Assembly: GCF_002835465.1 (NCBI RefSeq)
Contig: NZ_PIZM01000001.1
Span: forward strand, 620,001 to 684,000
Direction: 5' to 3'
Length of the DNA: 64,000 nt
Origin: Psychromonas sp. psych-6C06
Lineage (GTDB): Bacteria > Pseudomonadota > Gammaproteobacteria > Enterobacterales > Psychromonadaceae
Part shown: piece by piece, positions 37,080 through 45,177 of the stretch
Layout of the letters: each line of letters opens with the position of its first letter
Position numbering within the stretch: the first letter of the stretch is position 1
Translations under genes and position numbers: made by a program
Notes under the pieces: generated by a model
Databases searched by the model: none
What the model was told of the DNA's origin: nothing
Seen by the model: only the letters and a program-made list of their open reading frames with translations

Positions 37080-37307
37080 ATGAAAAAAGTGACCCTATTT
37101 TCGATGAGTCAATGCCCACATTGTGACAGTGCAAAGCAATACTTTGAGTCAAAAAATATTAAGTTTCGTTTGGTAAACATTAAAAGCCCAGCAGGGCAGA
37201 AAGAGTTTGCTAAAACGGGATTTAGAGCAGTACCAATAATCAGAGTCGGTGAGAACTATCTCAACGGCTTCTCAATCGCTAAGTTTAATAAACTTTATCA
37301 AGATTGA
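37080..37307 (+). CDS. Small glutaredoxin-family protein
   Basis: This 75-residue thioredoxin-fold protein has the redox motif CPHC at 12-15, the cis-proline segment AVPIIRVGENYLNGF and a short C-terminal helix. The length matches GrxC/NrdH-like minimal glutaredoxins. It reduces disulfides or glutathionylated targets using glutathione or thioredoxin reductase. It is the last gene of the GH18-slyD group, followed by a hairpin terminator. The partner is unknown. Confidence 0.87.
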   Translation: MKKVTLFSMSQCPHCDSAKQYFESKNIKFRLVNIKSPAGQKEFAKTGFRAVPIIRVGENYLNGFSIAKFNKLYQD

Positions 37308-37308
37308 T

Positions 37309-37346
37309 AAAAACGCTAACTGTTTAATCACAGTTAGCGCTCTTTT
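37309..37346. terminator. Bidirectional terminator between glutaredoxin and YccT-like genes
   Basis: CGCTAACTGT (37314-37323) and ACAGTTAGCG (37330-37339) form a perfect 10-base stem. Five A's at 37309-37313 give a T run for the minus-strand gene, and TCTTTTA follows on the plus strand. Confidence 0.82.
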
Positions 37347-37352
37347 AGGACA

Positions 37353-37961
37353 TTATTTCATATCTTGTTCAACTAACCATAAACGAAACGCTTTTTTATC
37401 TTCAATAGATGCTTTTTCATAAAGCTGAATAAGAGCTTCACCGGCTATGTTAGCGTTACTTTTACTTTCTTCGGCTATTGTAGCGACTGTCGTTGCTTCA
37501 ACCGTTTTCAACGTGATGTTGTTACTTTGATTATATTGTGCAACTAAACCTTCAATATCGCTATAAGGCATAAAACCTTTACCGACCAAAGTATCACTAT
37601 CTTCAATCGGGTATTGATTATCATCGCTAATGACTTGCCAAGTGATTCCCTTTTTCATAGCACGTTTAATTTGTTGTTTATTGTTCATACCTGACACTGA
37701 AATTTTAGTATCTTGTTGCAGGTCGATGGTAAAAATTGCGGGGCGACTTTCAAGTAATTGGTCATCATTTGTTTGGGTTGAATAACGTACAACAATTTGA
37801 TGTTTACCTGGATCTAGTTCACTTTGACTTGTTGAAAATAAACTGCTGTTAACTTTTTTTCCGTTCACCGCTAAAATATCAACACCGTTAATGCCTTCGA
37901 GTTGTAATGCGTAGCTGTTTTGTACGAGTACTAAGGCCAAAATGGCTGTTATTTTTTTCAT
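37353..37961 (-). CDS. Exported YccT/DUF2057-family protein
   Basis: This 202-residue exported protein has a signal peptide MKKITAILALVLVQNSYA. The YccT-family pattern LQLEGINGVDILAVNGKKVNSS follows, then DPGKHQIVVRYSTQ, a domain proposed to bind or present a ligand. E. coli YccT (CsgI) has been linked to curli inhibition; the marine homologues are uncharacterised. The ATG at 37961 has AGGAAATATT before it, so the longer frame to 38030, which would overlap the upstream DUF748 gene, is rejected. It follows that gene closely on the minus strand and is probably co-transcribed with it. Confidence 0.78.
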   Translation of the reverse strand: MKKITAILALVLVQNSYALQLEGINGVDILAVNGKKVNSSLFSTSQSELDPGKHQIVVRYSTQTNDDQLLESRPAIFTIDLQQDTKISVSGMNNKQQIKRAMKKGITWQVISDDNQYPIEDSDTLVGKGFMPYSDIEGLVAQYNQSNNITLKTVEATTVATIAEESKSNANIAGEALIQLYEKASIEDKKAFRLWLVEQDMK

Positions 37962-37974
37962 AATATTTCCTGGT

Positions 37975-40896
37975 TTATTTACTTGTGAGAGTGAAAATTG
38001 AATCGATCGTTTGTTTTTCTGCAAGAGCATCTAATGTTGGATGCAGAGCAAAAACTTGTTTGTTTTGTACTTTATTTACCTTAATGAGTTCATTTTTAAT
38101 ACTACTAATTCTTTGCTGTGCTAGTTCTGTTAATTGCAAGTTAGAAAATGGTTGTATAGAAACAAGATGATTAAAAAGTGCCTGTTGATATTGCTGCATT
38201 AGCTCATCCTGATCAACCTCTGGCTCTGACTCTTTTACTGTTAATTGTGCAAGCTTGAAATCATTGAACTCTTGTTCACCTTGTTGCTCAATAAAAAATT
38301 TCTCCAATGCTTCTTGCTGTTGCCAAATATCTTTGTTTATTAATTGTAATTGGCTCTGCAATGCCATCTGTTTTAGCTTTACAGCTTCTTTTTCGCTGTC
38401 AACGTTAATGCGCATTTCTAAAATCAGTTGAGGACGTTTAATAAGTAGCGAAGCTAAGGTAGCAAGGTTTTGTTTTTGCTCTGCACTTAGCTCGCTACTT
38501 CCTAACGCGAAGGAAACTGAGTTTAATGATGTTTCATCACCATCGGCTAAATTTGCCAACAGGGTGAAAGGGGAGCTGACGGCTTTGGTCATGACATTTA
38601 ATAATGCTTTCATCACTAATCCACCGATTTCAAAATCAGGTGAGTTCATATCTCCTTTAGTTGGCAGGCTAATATCGATAATACCATCGCTGTCTTTAAA
38701 AAGTGCCAGTGCAAGTTTAATAGGAAGATCTAATGATTCTTCACTTTGTACCGTTTCACCTAATTCAAATTGGTCCAAAATAAGCCGGTTTGAACCATCG
38801 AGGAAACCATCAGCAATTTTATAGTTAAGCGCAAGACTCAATTTCCCTTTATCAATAACATAACCCGCATATCGACCTGAGTATGGCGTTAAGGTCGTTA
38901 ATTCTACTTTATCGAAATTAACATTAATGTTGGTATATAAGGGGTCAACTAATGGTTTAATTTCGCCGTTGATAGAGGCCATACCATATTCATCGACACT
39001 CCCTTTTATGTCGATCTCAGCAGGCGCATCATTATGAGATGACAGTCCTTTAATTGTCCCATCTAAGTGTTGAATACTCGTTGCAAATTCTGGCGTTAAT
39101 GAAAGATCAGCAAAATAGGTGCTACCTTCATTAATGCGTATTTCATTAATGTTAATAACGGTTGACTCTGCACTTTTAGGCGTGGGGGAGGTGATAGATT
39201 TGTTTTTACTATTGTTTTTTGTCAACTGTGAAAAATTAATGCTTCTGTCTTCATTGATGATAAAACGTGAGTAGGGTTTTTTTAGTAAAATTTTATCGAT
39301 ATCAACCCGCAGTGGTGAAAAACTGACTTGCAGCGGGGAAATATCAATTTGTTCCCAGCCTAGTAAACGACGTCCCTTAATCGTATCTTGACTATCAAAA
39401 TCATCTACAGTGATATCACCCTGAAAACTTCCATTCATTCCGTGTGTTTCACTGTTAGTTAATTGTGTTTTACCCAAAAGTGAAAATAGCCCTTTATTGA
39501 TAGCAATATTAGCGAATGGCTCAAGATAAGGTTGCGCAATCTTAACCGGAATTTGTGACAATTTTATGTCGCTTTGCAATGCTAAAGGTTGCAAGGTGAT
39601 GTCACCAGAAATCTCGTTTGTGAGTGATTCATCTAAAGTAAAAGAGAGTGAAAAAGGCTGTGAGTTAGCAAGGCTTTGGTTTAGTTGGCTGAGTTCGGCA
39701 TTGATGTTACGTACACGAATATTTGCATTATTCGCCACTGACCGATCATTTATGTGAATAATACTGTTATTTAACTTAATGTTATCGATTGACCACAGAA
39801 AATTAGAGTTTTCTGTATTAGTTTTTTTTATCTGCTCATCCTGCTTAGTTAATGTATTGAGTGGCTGCAGGAGTTGCAGCTCCCCATTTTCAAGGATGGT
39901 TAAGTCTAAATCTACAGTGTCTAACTCAACTTGTTTAATCGCAACGGACTGTTTGGCTAAATCAAAATAACTCGGACCTATATTAATCTGTTTGATGTTT
40001 ACAAACTCGTCCGTTTTTTGTGGATCGGCAATATTAGTGTTTTTAAGGCTAACATAAGCTTCGTTTAGTATTAATTGTAATTGACTATCTGTATAACTAA
40101 CGGAGTAATTTGAACTAAAATCGACTTCACTGTTGCGCACGTCATAGGGAGAAACTTTTGCAAGGTAAGCCCACAAGCGATGAGCGCGGATACCTTTTAT
40201 TTGAAAAGAACCGGTAGACGAAATAGGGGCAAGTGATAAATTACCTTTCCAATAAAGGGACTGATCATTATCAAGTAATATGTTTAATTGGTAATCGCCA
40301 CCCTGTTCTATATACGTTGAAAATGTACGTATATTGAAACTTATCGGGTTTAATTGGTGTACAATTTTTTCACCTTGGCTAAAATCATTGATTCGGATTG
40401 AGCCTGCTTCGACATTAATTTGATCAAACAATAATTTTGGTATTGACGGCGCTGATTGCTCTTCTGATACAACGAGAGGTGGTTCCGATAGCTGTTGGTT
40501 GAGATAAGCTTGTTGGATATTACTCATCCCATTTGGTGCGATGCTAAGGTTAATATTGGGTTTAATAAGCTCTATATTTTTAAAGGTATAAGCCCCTTCA
40601 ACCAGTGAACGTAGCTCTATATCTGCATGAAAACGTGAAAAATTAAATACTGGAGTAGCATTTTCTATTATCTGTAACTCATTGATGGTCATCGTCAATA
40701 AGAAAGGGTTGATTTTAACCTCTGCAATCTCTGTCTTCCAGCCAAGTTGAATTTGTATTTGTTCATTAATGCCATTGTGTATCAGTTTAGGAAGTATTAA
40801 AAAACCGAAGGCACTATAGAGTGAAAGAAGGCTGAGCAACCAAAAAATTGGGGAGCGATAGTAATATTTACTGAAAAGTTTTTTGAAGATAATCAC
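37975..40896 (-). CDS. Large DUF748 (AsmA-like) envelope protein
   Basis: This 973-residue protein has one N-terminal membrane helix (FWLLSLLSLYSAFGFLILPKLI). It is followed by long beta-rich repeats with recurrent 'HINDRSV', 'FADLSLTPEF' and 'DGTIKGLSS' patterns of the DUF748/AsmA superfamily. A C-terminal stretch SVSFALGSSELSAEQKQNLATLASLLIKRPQLILE resembles the OmpA-like end of DUF748 proteins. AsmA-like proteins form periplasmic grooves that move phospholipids between membranes. The start is GTG, decided by a strong AGGGGA ribosome site six bases upstream. The YccT-like gene begins 13 bases after its stop. Confidence 0.85.
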   Translation of the reverse strand: MIIFKKLFSKYYYRSPIFWLLSLLSLYSAFGFLILPKLIHNGINEQIQIQLGWKTEIAEVKINPFLLTMTINELQIIENATPVFNFSRFHADIELRSLVEGAYTFKNIELIKPNINLSIAPNGMSNIQQAYLNQQLSEPPLVVSEEQSAPSIPKLLFDQINVEAGSIRINDFSQGEKIVHQLNPISFNIRTFSTYIEQGGDYQLNILLDNDQSLYWKGNLSLAPISSTGSFQIKGIRAHRLWAYLAKVSPYDVRNSEVDFSSNYSVSYTDSQLQLILNEAYVSLKNTNIADPQKTDEFVNIKQINIGPSYFDLAKQSVAIKQVELDTVDLDLTILENGELQLLQPLNTLTKQDEQIKKTNTENSNFLWSIDNIKLNNSIIHINDRSVANNANIRVRNINAELSQLNQSLANSQPFSLSFTLDESLTNEISGDITLQPLALQSDIKLSQIPVKIAQPYLEPFANIAINKGLFSLLGKTQLTNSETHGMNGSFQGDITVDDFDSQDTIKGRRLLGWEQIDISPLQVSFSPLRVDIDKILLKKPYSRFIINEDRSINFSQLTKNNSKNKSITSPTPKSAESTVININEIRINEGSTYFADLSLTPEFATSIQHLDGTIKGLSSHNDAPAEIDIKGSVDEYGMASINGEIKPLVDPLYTNINVNFDKVELTTLTPYSGRYAGYVIDKGKLSLALNYKIADGFLDGSNRLILDQFELGETVQSEESLDLPIKLALALFKDSDGIIDISLPTKGDMNSPDFEIGGLVMKALLNVMTKAVSSPFTLLANLADGDETSLNSVSFALGSSELSAEQKQNLATLASLLIKRPQLILEMRINVDSEKEAVKLKQMALQSQLQLINKDIWQQQEALEKFFIEQQGEQEFNDFKLAQLTVKESEPEVDQDELMQQYQQALFNHLVSIQPFSNLQLTELAQQRISSIKNELIKVNKVQNKQVFALHPTLDALAEKQTIDSIFTLTSK

Positions 40897-41336
40897 AAGA
40901 ATCCCCTAATTTAAATGAGTAATGCTCAATTATAGATTAAGCAATATCGATAAAGAAGTCTTGAAAATGTCATTATTAGCAACTGTTGTTTTTGATAATA
41001 TATTCTCGCAACAAATATGGGATTGGTTACTTAACACTCTAGCCATGATCAGGAGGCTTGCTTAATAGCATGGTGGTATGTACGAGTTACACGGGAAAGA
41101 ATCGCAAGCAAATTATACCCACCAAATTGGATATGTGATTTAAATTTTGCGCAGGAAAAATGTCTTAGCTATTTATTTCGTTGGCATTAAATCTATCTTA
41201 ATAGTAAAAATTTCAATTTATTGCGTTAGGCTCATTATATATAGCAATTAAATCATTGATTTATGAGCTTAACTACTTGGTTTATAGATTATTATTAGGG
41301 ATAATAAGCTAATTTAAGTTTGTTAAAGGATTAACA
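40897..41336. other. Intergenic region between DUF748 and lipoprotein genes
   Basis: About 440 bases between divergent genes, carrying both promoters and a degraded copy of the dispersed repeat near 41112. No reading frame is credible. Confidence 0.5.
41112..41170 (+). repeat. Degraded copy of the MITE-like repeat family
   Basis: TTATACC-N15-GTGAT, then about ten bases, GCAGGAAAAA and TTAG follow the same order and spacing (one-base difference) as the left half of the element at 2121-2282. The opposite end is not recognisable. Confidence 0.45.
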
Positions 41337-42362
41337 ATGAAATGTAACTTTGCAATAACGTTCATCGCCACAGCGTTATTAACTGCCTGTGGTGGTGGAT
41401 CTGGCGATAGTGGATTGACTAATGGATTGCTTCCTAGCGAGGCAGTGCATGTGCTTGAGAAAAAGCAACTTGCTATCAACGTTGATAATGCGGCTGTTGT
41501 TGCATCGGTGATCTTTGATTTAGAAGACTTTGCCCGTGCACCCTTAGATATGCTTAATGACCCCTACATTGCCCCTAAGATAACCTTACCTAATATGGCG
41601 CGTACGGAAGAGCTTGCAGTAAATACAAAATATAAAGGTGAATTTGTTTTCGATGGCAATGATAATGCATTGCAATTGTGTGCTAATGGTGAACAGTATA
41701 ATAACCAGCCTAGCTATGCTGTGAGTAAAGAGAGTCATAACATTGTTGATGGAATTGCTGATAACTCTCAACAGGCTATCTTATCTTACTGGTTTATCGC
41801 AAACCATTGTGACCGAATTACAGGTGAAACAGGAAATCAAAACTTAGCCAAAATTACAGGCGCTATTTGGTTCACCGCGCAATGGGTAAAAGGAATGAGT
41901 GGCGAGTTGGTTAATTTCAACGGCGTGGTTAAGACCGCACATCCTTCAACAGCGCCTTCACCCGTGGATGTTCCTGAGCAGTATCCACATCTGTTTATTA
42001 ATTATGGTGAGCGTAATGAAGTACGCTTTGATGAAATTAATACCAACATGATGATATCAGGAGATCAGTTTGCATTACACTATGGTAATGTAAAATTATA
42101 CAGTGAGTTTAACGGGCGTGGTGGTAGTTTAACAATTAATACAGTAAAGGATGCCCCCATCATTTTAGCGGATCGCTATATAAAACATGAATATGTTAGC
42201 GGTCAGGTTTTAATTAAAGCTGATCAAGATACACAAATGTTATTAACAATGGATGTTAGTGCAGTGACATTGAATATTACTCTCTCCGATGGTGATAAAT
42301 ATACAACTTCATATAGTTATAGTGAACTCTATGATATTTATTATCGCACTAACAGCCAATAA
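41337..42362 (+). CDS. Putative lipoprotein of unknown function
   Basis: This 341-residue protein has a lipoprotein signal: hydrophobic ITFIATALLTAC with lipobox LTAC and Cys18, followed by the flexible GGGSGDSG. The residue after Cys is Gly, so outer-membrane sorting by Lol is likely. The body is rich in beta-strand and Asn/Asp with no motif I recognise; two cysteine pairs (ALQLCANG, IANHCDRIT) could form a disulfide. AAAGGATTAACA precedes the ATG. A single-gene unit ending in a strong terminator. Function unknown. Confidence 0.75.
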   Translation: MKCNFAITFIATALLTACGGGSGDSGLTNGLLPSEAVHVLEKKQLAINVDNAAVVASVIFDLEDFARAPLDMLNDPYIAPKITLPNMARTEELAVNTKYKGEFVFDGNDNALQLCANGEQYNNQPSYAVSKESHNIVDGIADNSQQAILSYWFIANHCDRITGETGNQNLAKITGAIWFTAQWVKGMSGELVNFNGVVKTAHPSTAPSPVDVPEQYPHLFINYGERNEVRFDEINTNMMISGDQFALHYGNVKLYSEFNGRGGSLTINTVKDAPIILADRYIKHEYVSGQVLIKADQDTQMLLTMDVSAVTLNITLSDGDKYTTSYSYSELYDIYYRTNSQ

Positions 42363-42403
42363 AAACTAAAAAGCCACGTAAATTAACGTGGCTTTTTAGT
42401 TTT
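42362..42403. terminator. Bidirectional terminator with 18-base perfect stem
   Basis: AAAACTAAAAAGCCACGT (42362-42379) pairs perfectly with ACGTGGCTTTTTAGTTTT (42386-42403) around AAATTA. A/T runs at both ends let it serve the lipoprotein gene and the convergent YeeN gene. Confidence 0.93.
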
Positions 42404-42428
42404 GCAATTTGTAACGATAATTTAAAGA

Positions 42429-43151
42429 CTAATCTGGTACAACCGCGTTGTGGTAGACATTTTGTACATCATCACAATCATCAAGCATTGCCATAAATTT
42501 TTCAAATTTTGGCAAGTGTTCTTCGCTAATATCTGTATCTGTTTGAGGCACGAAAGTAATCTCCTCAACATCTAACTCTAAATCCGGATAACATTCGTGG
42601 ATTGCCGTTTTAGCTTTGTTAAATTCAGTGTGCGGACAAAAGACGGTGATTTTTCCATCTTCAGCTTCAACATCAGTCACATCAACATCTGCCATCATCA
42701 AATCTTCAAGCACTGCCTCATCATCTTCACCAGAAAAAACGAATACAGCTTGATGCTCAAACATATGAGCAACAGTTCCAGTAGAGCCAATTTTAGCATC
42801 TGTTTTTACGAAACAGTTACGTACTTCAGTCCATGTACGCTTATTATTATCTGTTAGACAATCAACAATAACGCTACATCCGCCTGGACCAAACCCTTCA
42901 TAAGTTGCACGCTCGTAATCTTCACCAGCACCACTTTTTGCTTTGTCTAAAGCACGATCAATTACATGGCTAGGTACTTGATCTTTTTTAGCCCCATCAA
43001 TTAATCGACGAAGTGCTAAATTACCATCTGGATCAATGCCACCATTTTTTGCACAGACATAGATCTCTTTTGAATATTTAGAATAAACTTTTGTTTTTGC
43101 GCCCGCAGTTTTAGCCATAGACTCTTTACGGTTTTGATATGCTCTTCCCAT
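42429..43151 (-). CDS. yeeN: YebC/TACO1-family protein, YeeN type
   Basis: This 240-residue protein shows the family pattern: [56 protein letters not shown] in domain 1, then [49 protein letters not shown]. The C-terminus DVQNVYHN is also typical. The [26 protein letters not shown] start (rather than MAGHSKW) marks the YeeN branch. The family was long called transcriptional regulators; recent work instead links YebC/TACO1 proteins to translation of proline-rich stretches. Whether the YeeN branch shares this is unclear. Convergent with the lipoprotein gene; divergent from moxR. Confidence 0.87.
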   Translation of the reverse strand: MGRAYQNRKESMAKTAGAKTKVYSKYSKEIYVCAKNGGIDPDGNLALRRLIDGAKKDQVPSHVIDRALDKAKSGAGEDYERATYEGFGPGGCSVIVDCLTDNNKRTWTEVRNCFVKTDAKIGSTGTVAHMFEHQAVFVFSGEDDEAVLEDLMMADVDVTDVEAEDGKITVFCPHTEFNKAKTAIHECYPDLELDVEEITFVPQTDTDISEEHLPKFEKFMAMLDDCDDVQNVYHNAVVPD

Positions 43152-43302
43152 CGGTTCAAACTCTTTTTTGTAAGTTGGTTAAAAATTTCGAAGCAAATTC
43201 TACCCCTTAGGGCACTTGTACGCTAGTGTAGTAACGATAAATATTGAGCTAGATAAAGGTATTACCACTTTTCGGAACCTTTATTGTTCAAAAGGATAAA
43301 AA

Positions 43303-44226
43303 ATGCACAATAAAGTAGAACAGATTTTAAACCAACTAAATTCGGTCCTTCTGGGAAAAAAAACACAAACACAGTTAGCACTCGTTTGTTTACTTGCTGA
43401 TGGACATCTATTAATCGAAGACTTGCCTGGTATGGGCAAAACCACGCTTGCTTCAACTCTATCAAGAACACTTGGGTTAGAATATAAACGTGTTCAGTTT
43501 ACTAGTGATATGTTGCCTGCAGATATTCTGGGTGTTTCTATTTTTGATCCCCAAGCTCAACAGTTCCATTTTCATCAAGGGCCTATATTTAGTCAGGTAT
43601 TACTAGCGGATGAGATTAATCGAGCAAGTCCCAAAACACAAAGTGCTTTATTAGAAGCGATGGAAGAAAAACAGATTTCAGTCGATGGCAAAACTTACCC
43701 ATTAGCGAAACCATTTTTTGTCATCGCAACACAAAATCCATTGGATCAAGCGGGCACTTTCCCCCTACCTGAGTCTCAACTTGATCGTTTCATGATGCGC
43801 ATTGAACTTGGGTTTCCAAACCATGCAGCTGAAATGGCAATGTTAAAAAATAGCAAACATGCAACCGTCGAAAAAGCGGTCATATCGGTCCCGGAATTAC
43901 AAGAAATGCAACGCGCTGTTGATAAGGTGGAGGCGAATGATGCGTTATTAGATTACCTATTACGTCTAGTCGATGAAAGTCGTTATGGTGGTCTAGCAGT
44001 GAATCCTCTTTCTCCACGTTGTAGCAAAATATTGTTGCAAGCTTCCAAAGCGATGGCTTTTATTCATCAACGAAATTACGTTATCCCTGAAGATGTACAA
44101 GCAGTATTTGTGGCTGTTACGGAGCACCGTTTGCTAGGCGTTAATCATGAAAGTCAGAGCAGTGGTGCGCTAAGTAAAACGTTACTTGAGCGTATCGACC
44201 CATTAACCCCATCAGTTGCTCGTTAA
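43303..44226 (+). CDS. MoxR-family AAA+ ATPase
   Basis: This 307-residue cytosolic AAA+ protein has the Walker A variant GMGKTT at 43-48, Walker B LLADEINRA near 105, and the MoxR segment SPKTQSALLEAMEEKQISVDG. Sensor 1 ATQNPLDQAGTFPLPESQLDRFMMRI and a C-terminal helical lid complete it. MoxR proteins act as chaperones or metal/complex-maturation factors with von Willebrand or DUF58 partners. The stop codon overlaps the start of the DUF58 gene by one base and the transglutaminase gene follows, forming the widespread moxR-DUF58-tgpA operon. AAGGAT ribosome site. Confidence 0.92.
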   Translation: MHNKVEQILNQLNSVLLGKKTQTQLALVCLLADGHLLIEDLPGMGKTTLASTLSRTLGLEYKRVQFTSDMLPADILGVSIFDPQAQQFHFHQGPIFSQVLLADEINRASPKTQSALLEAMEEKQISVDGKTYPLAKPFFVIATQNPLDQAGTFPLPESQLDRFMMRIELGFPNHAAEMAMLKNSKHATVEKAVISVPELQEMQRAVDKVEANDALLDYLLRLVDESRYGGLAVNPLSPRCSKILLQASKAMAFIHQRNYVIPEDVQAVFVAVTEHRLLGVNHESQSSGALSKTLLERIDPLTPSVAR

Positions 44227-45176
44227 TGCTAAAAAAATTAATCAATAAGCGTTTTGATAAGTGGTTAACTCGGCGAATGCCGGCGACCAATACGATACAG
44301 TTGAACAGTGGAAATCTATTTATTTTACCTTCCAAGAATGGCCTGCATTTTTTATTTAGTTGTTTTATCCTGTTTTTGATAGGAACTAATTACCAAAACA
44401 ACTTAATTTTATTTATGGTCTTTTTTCTGTGCAGTTTTATGGTTAGTTGCTTGCTGTTGAGTTTTCGAAATATGTCGCATTTAACGGTAACTGCAATCGA
44501 TACTGATCCACAATTTGCAGGTCAAGATTGTGCTTTTCATTTGCGGATGAAAGATGCAAAGCAACCAGTACAAGATATTAATTTTTCATTTCAACATCAG
44601 ACATCAGATCTAAAATCTATCATCGATGATAACGGCGTAACCCTTTATGCCTTTGCTCAGAAGCGAGGTTACTTTCGACCCGGTCGCGTTACCATTCAGT
44701 CAGGTTTTCCCTTTGGCCTATATAAAGTATGGACACATGTAGATTTCGATTTCAACGTGTTGGTTTATCCTAAGGTATTACATAACGCACTACCGTTAGC
44801 ATTGCTAGAAGCAGATAATCGTGCTCAATACGGTAATAGCAGCAAACTTGGTGTTGATGAGTTTTCAACCTTAAAAACTTATCAGGTAGGGGAGTCCTTG
44901 AAATCAGTCGCATGGAAGCAATTAGCACAGGGAAGGGGCTGGTTAAGTAAACAATTCGAACAAACAGCTGGTGGCGACATACAGCTGGATGTAAGCACAA
45001 TGTCACAGTATCCCTTAGAAATGGCATTAAGTTATATTACGTTTCAGATTATTGAGCTTGATAAAAAACAACAACGATATGCGCTTGCATTACCCAATAA
45101 AATGATTGAGGTTGGAATTGGTAGTCGTCACAAACAACAATGTTTAACTGCCTTAGCGCTATATAAGCGAAGTTAA
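44226..45176 (+). CDS. DUF58-domain membrane protein
   Basis: This 316-residue protein has two adjacent N-terminal transmembrane segments (FLFSCFILFLIGTNY and LILFMVFFLCSFMVSCLLLSF). A soluble DUF58 domain follows, with GYFRPGRVTIQSGFPFGLYKVW, VLVYPKV and TYQVGESLKSVAWKQLAQ, the last being the family signature. DUF58 proteins sit at the membrane as likely partners of MoxR ATPases. The gene is translationally coupled to moxR and lies one base before the transglutaminase gene. Biochemical role unknown. Confidence 0.88.
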   Translation: MLKKLINKRFDKWLTRRMPATNTIQLNSGNLFILPSKNGLHFLFSCFILFLIGTNYQNNLILFMVFFLCSFMVSCLLLSFRNMSHLTVTAIDTDPQFAGQDCAFHLRMKDAKQPVQDINFSFQHQTSDLKSIIDDNGVTLYAFAQKRGYFRPGRVTIQSGFPFGLYKVWTHVDFDFNVLVYPKVLHNALPLALLEADNRAQYGNSSKLGVDEFSTLKTYQVGESLKSVAWKQLAQGRGWLSKQFEQTAGGDIQLDVSTMSQYPLEMALSYITFQIIELDKKQQRYALALPNKMIEVGIGSRHKQQCLTALALYKRS

Positions 45177-45177
45177 T

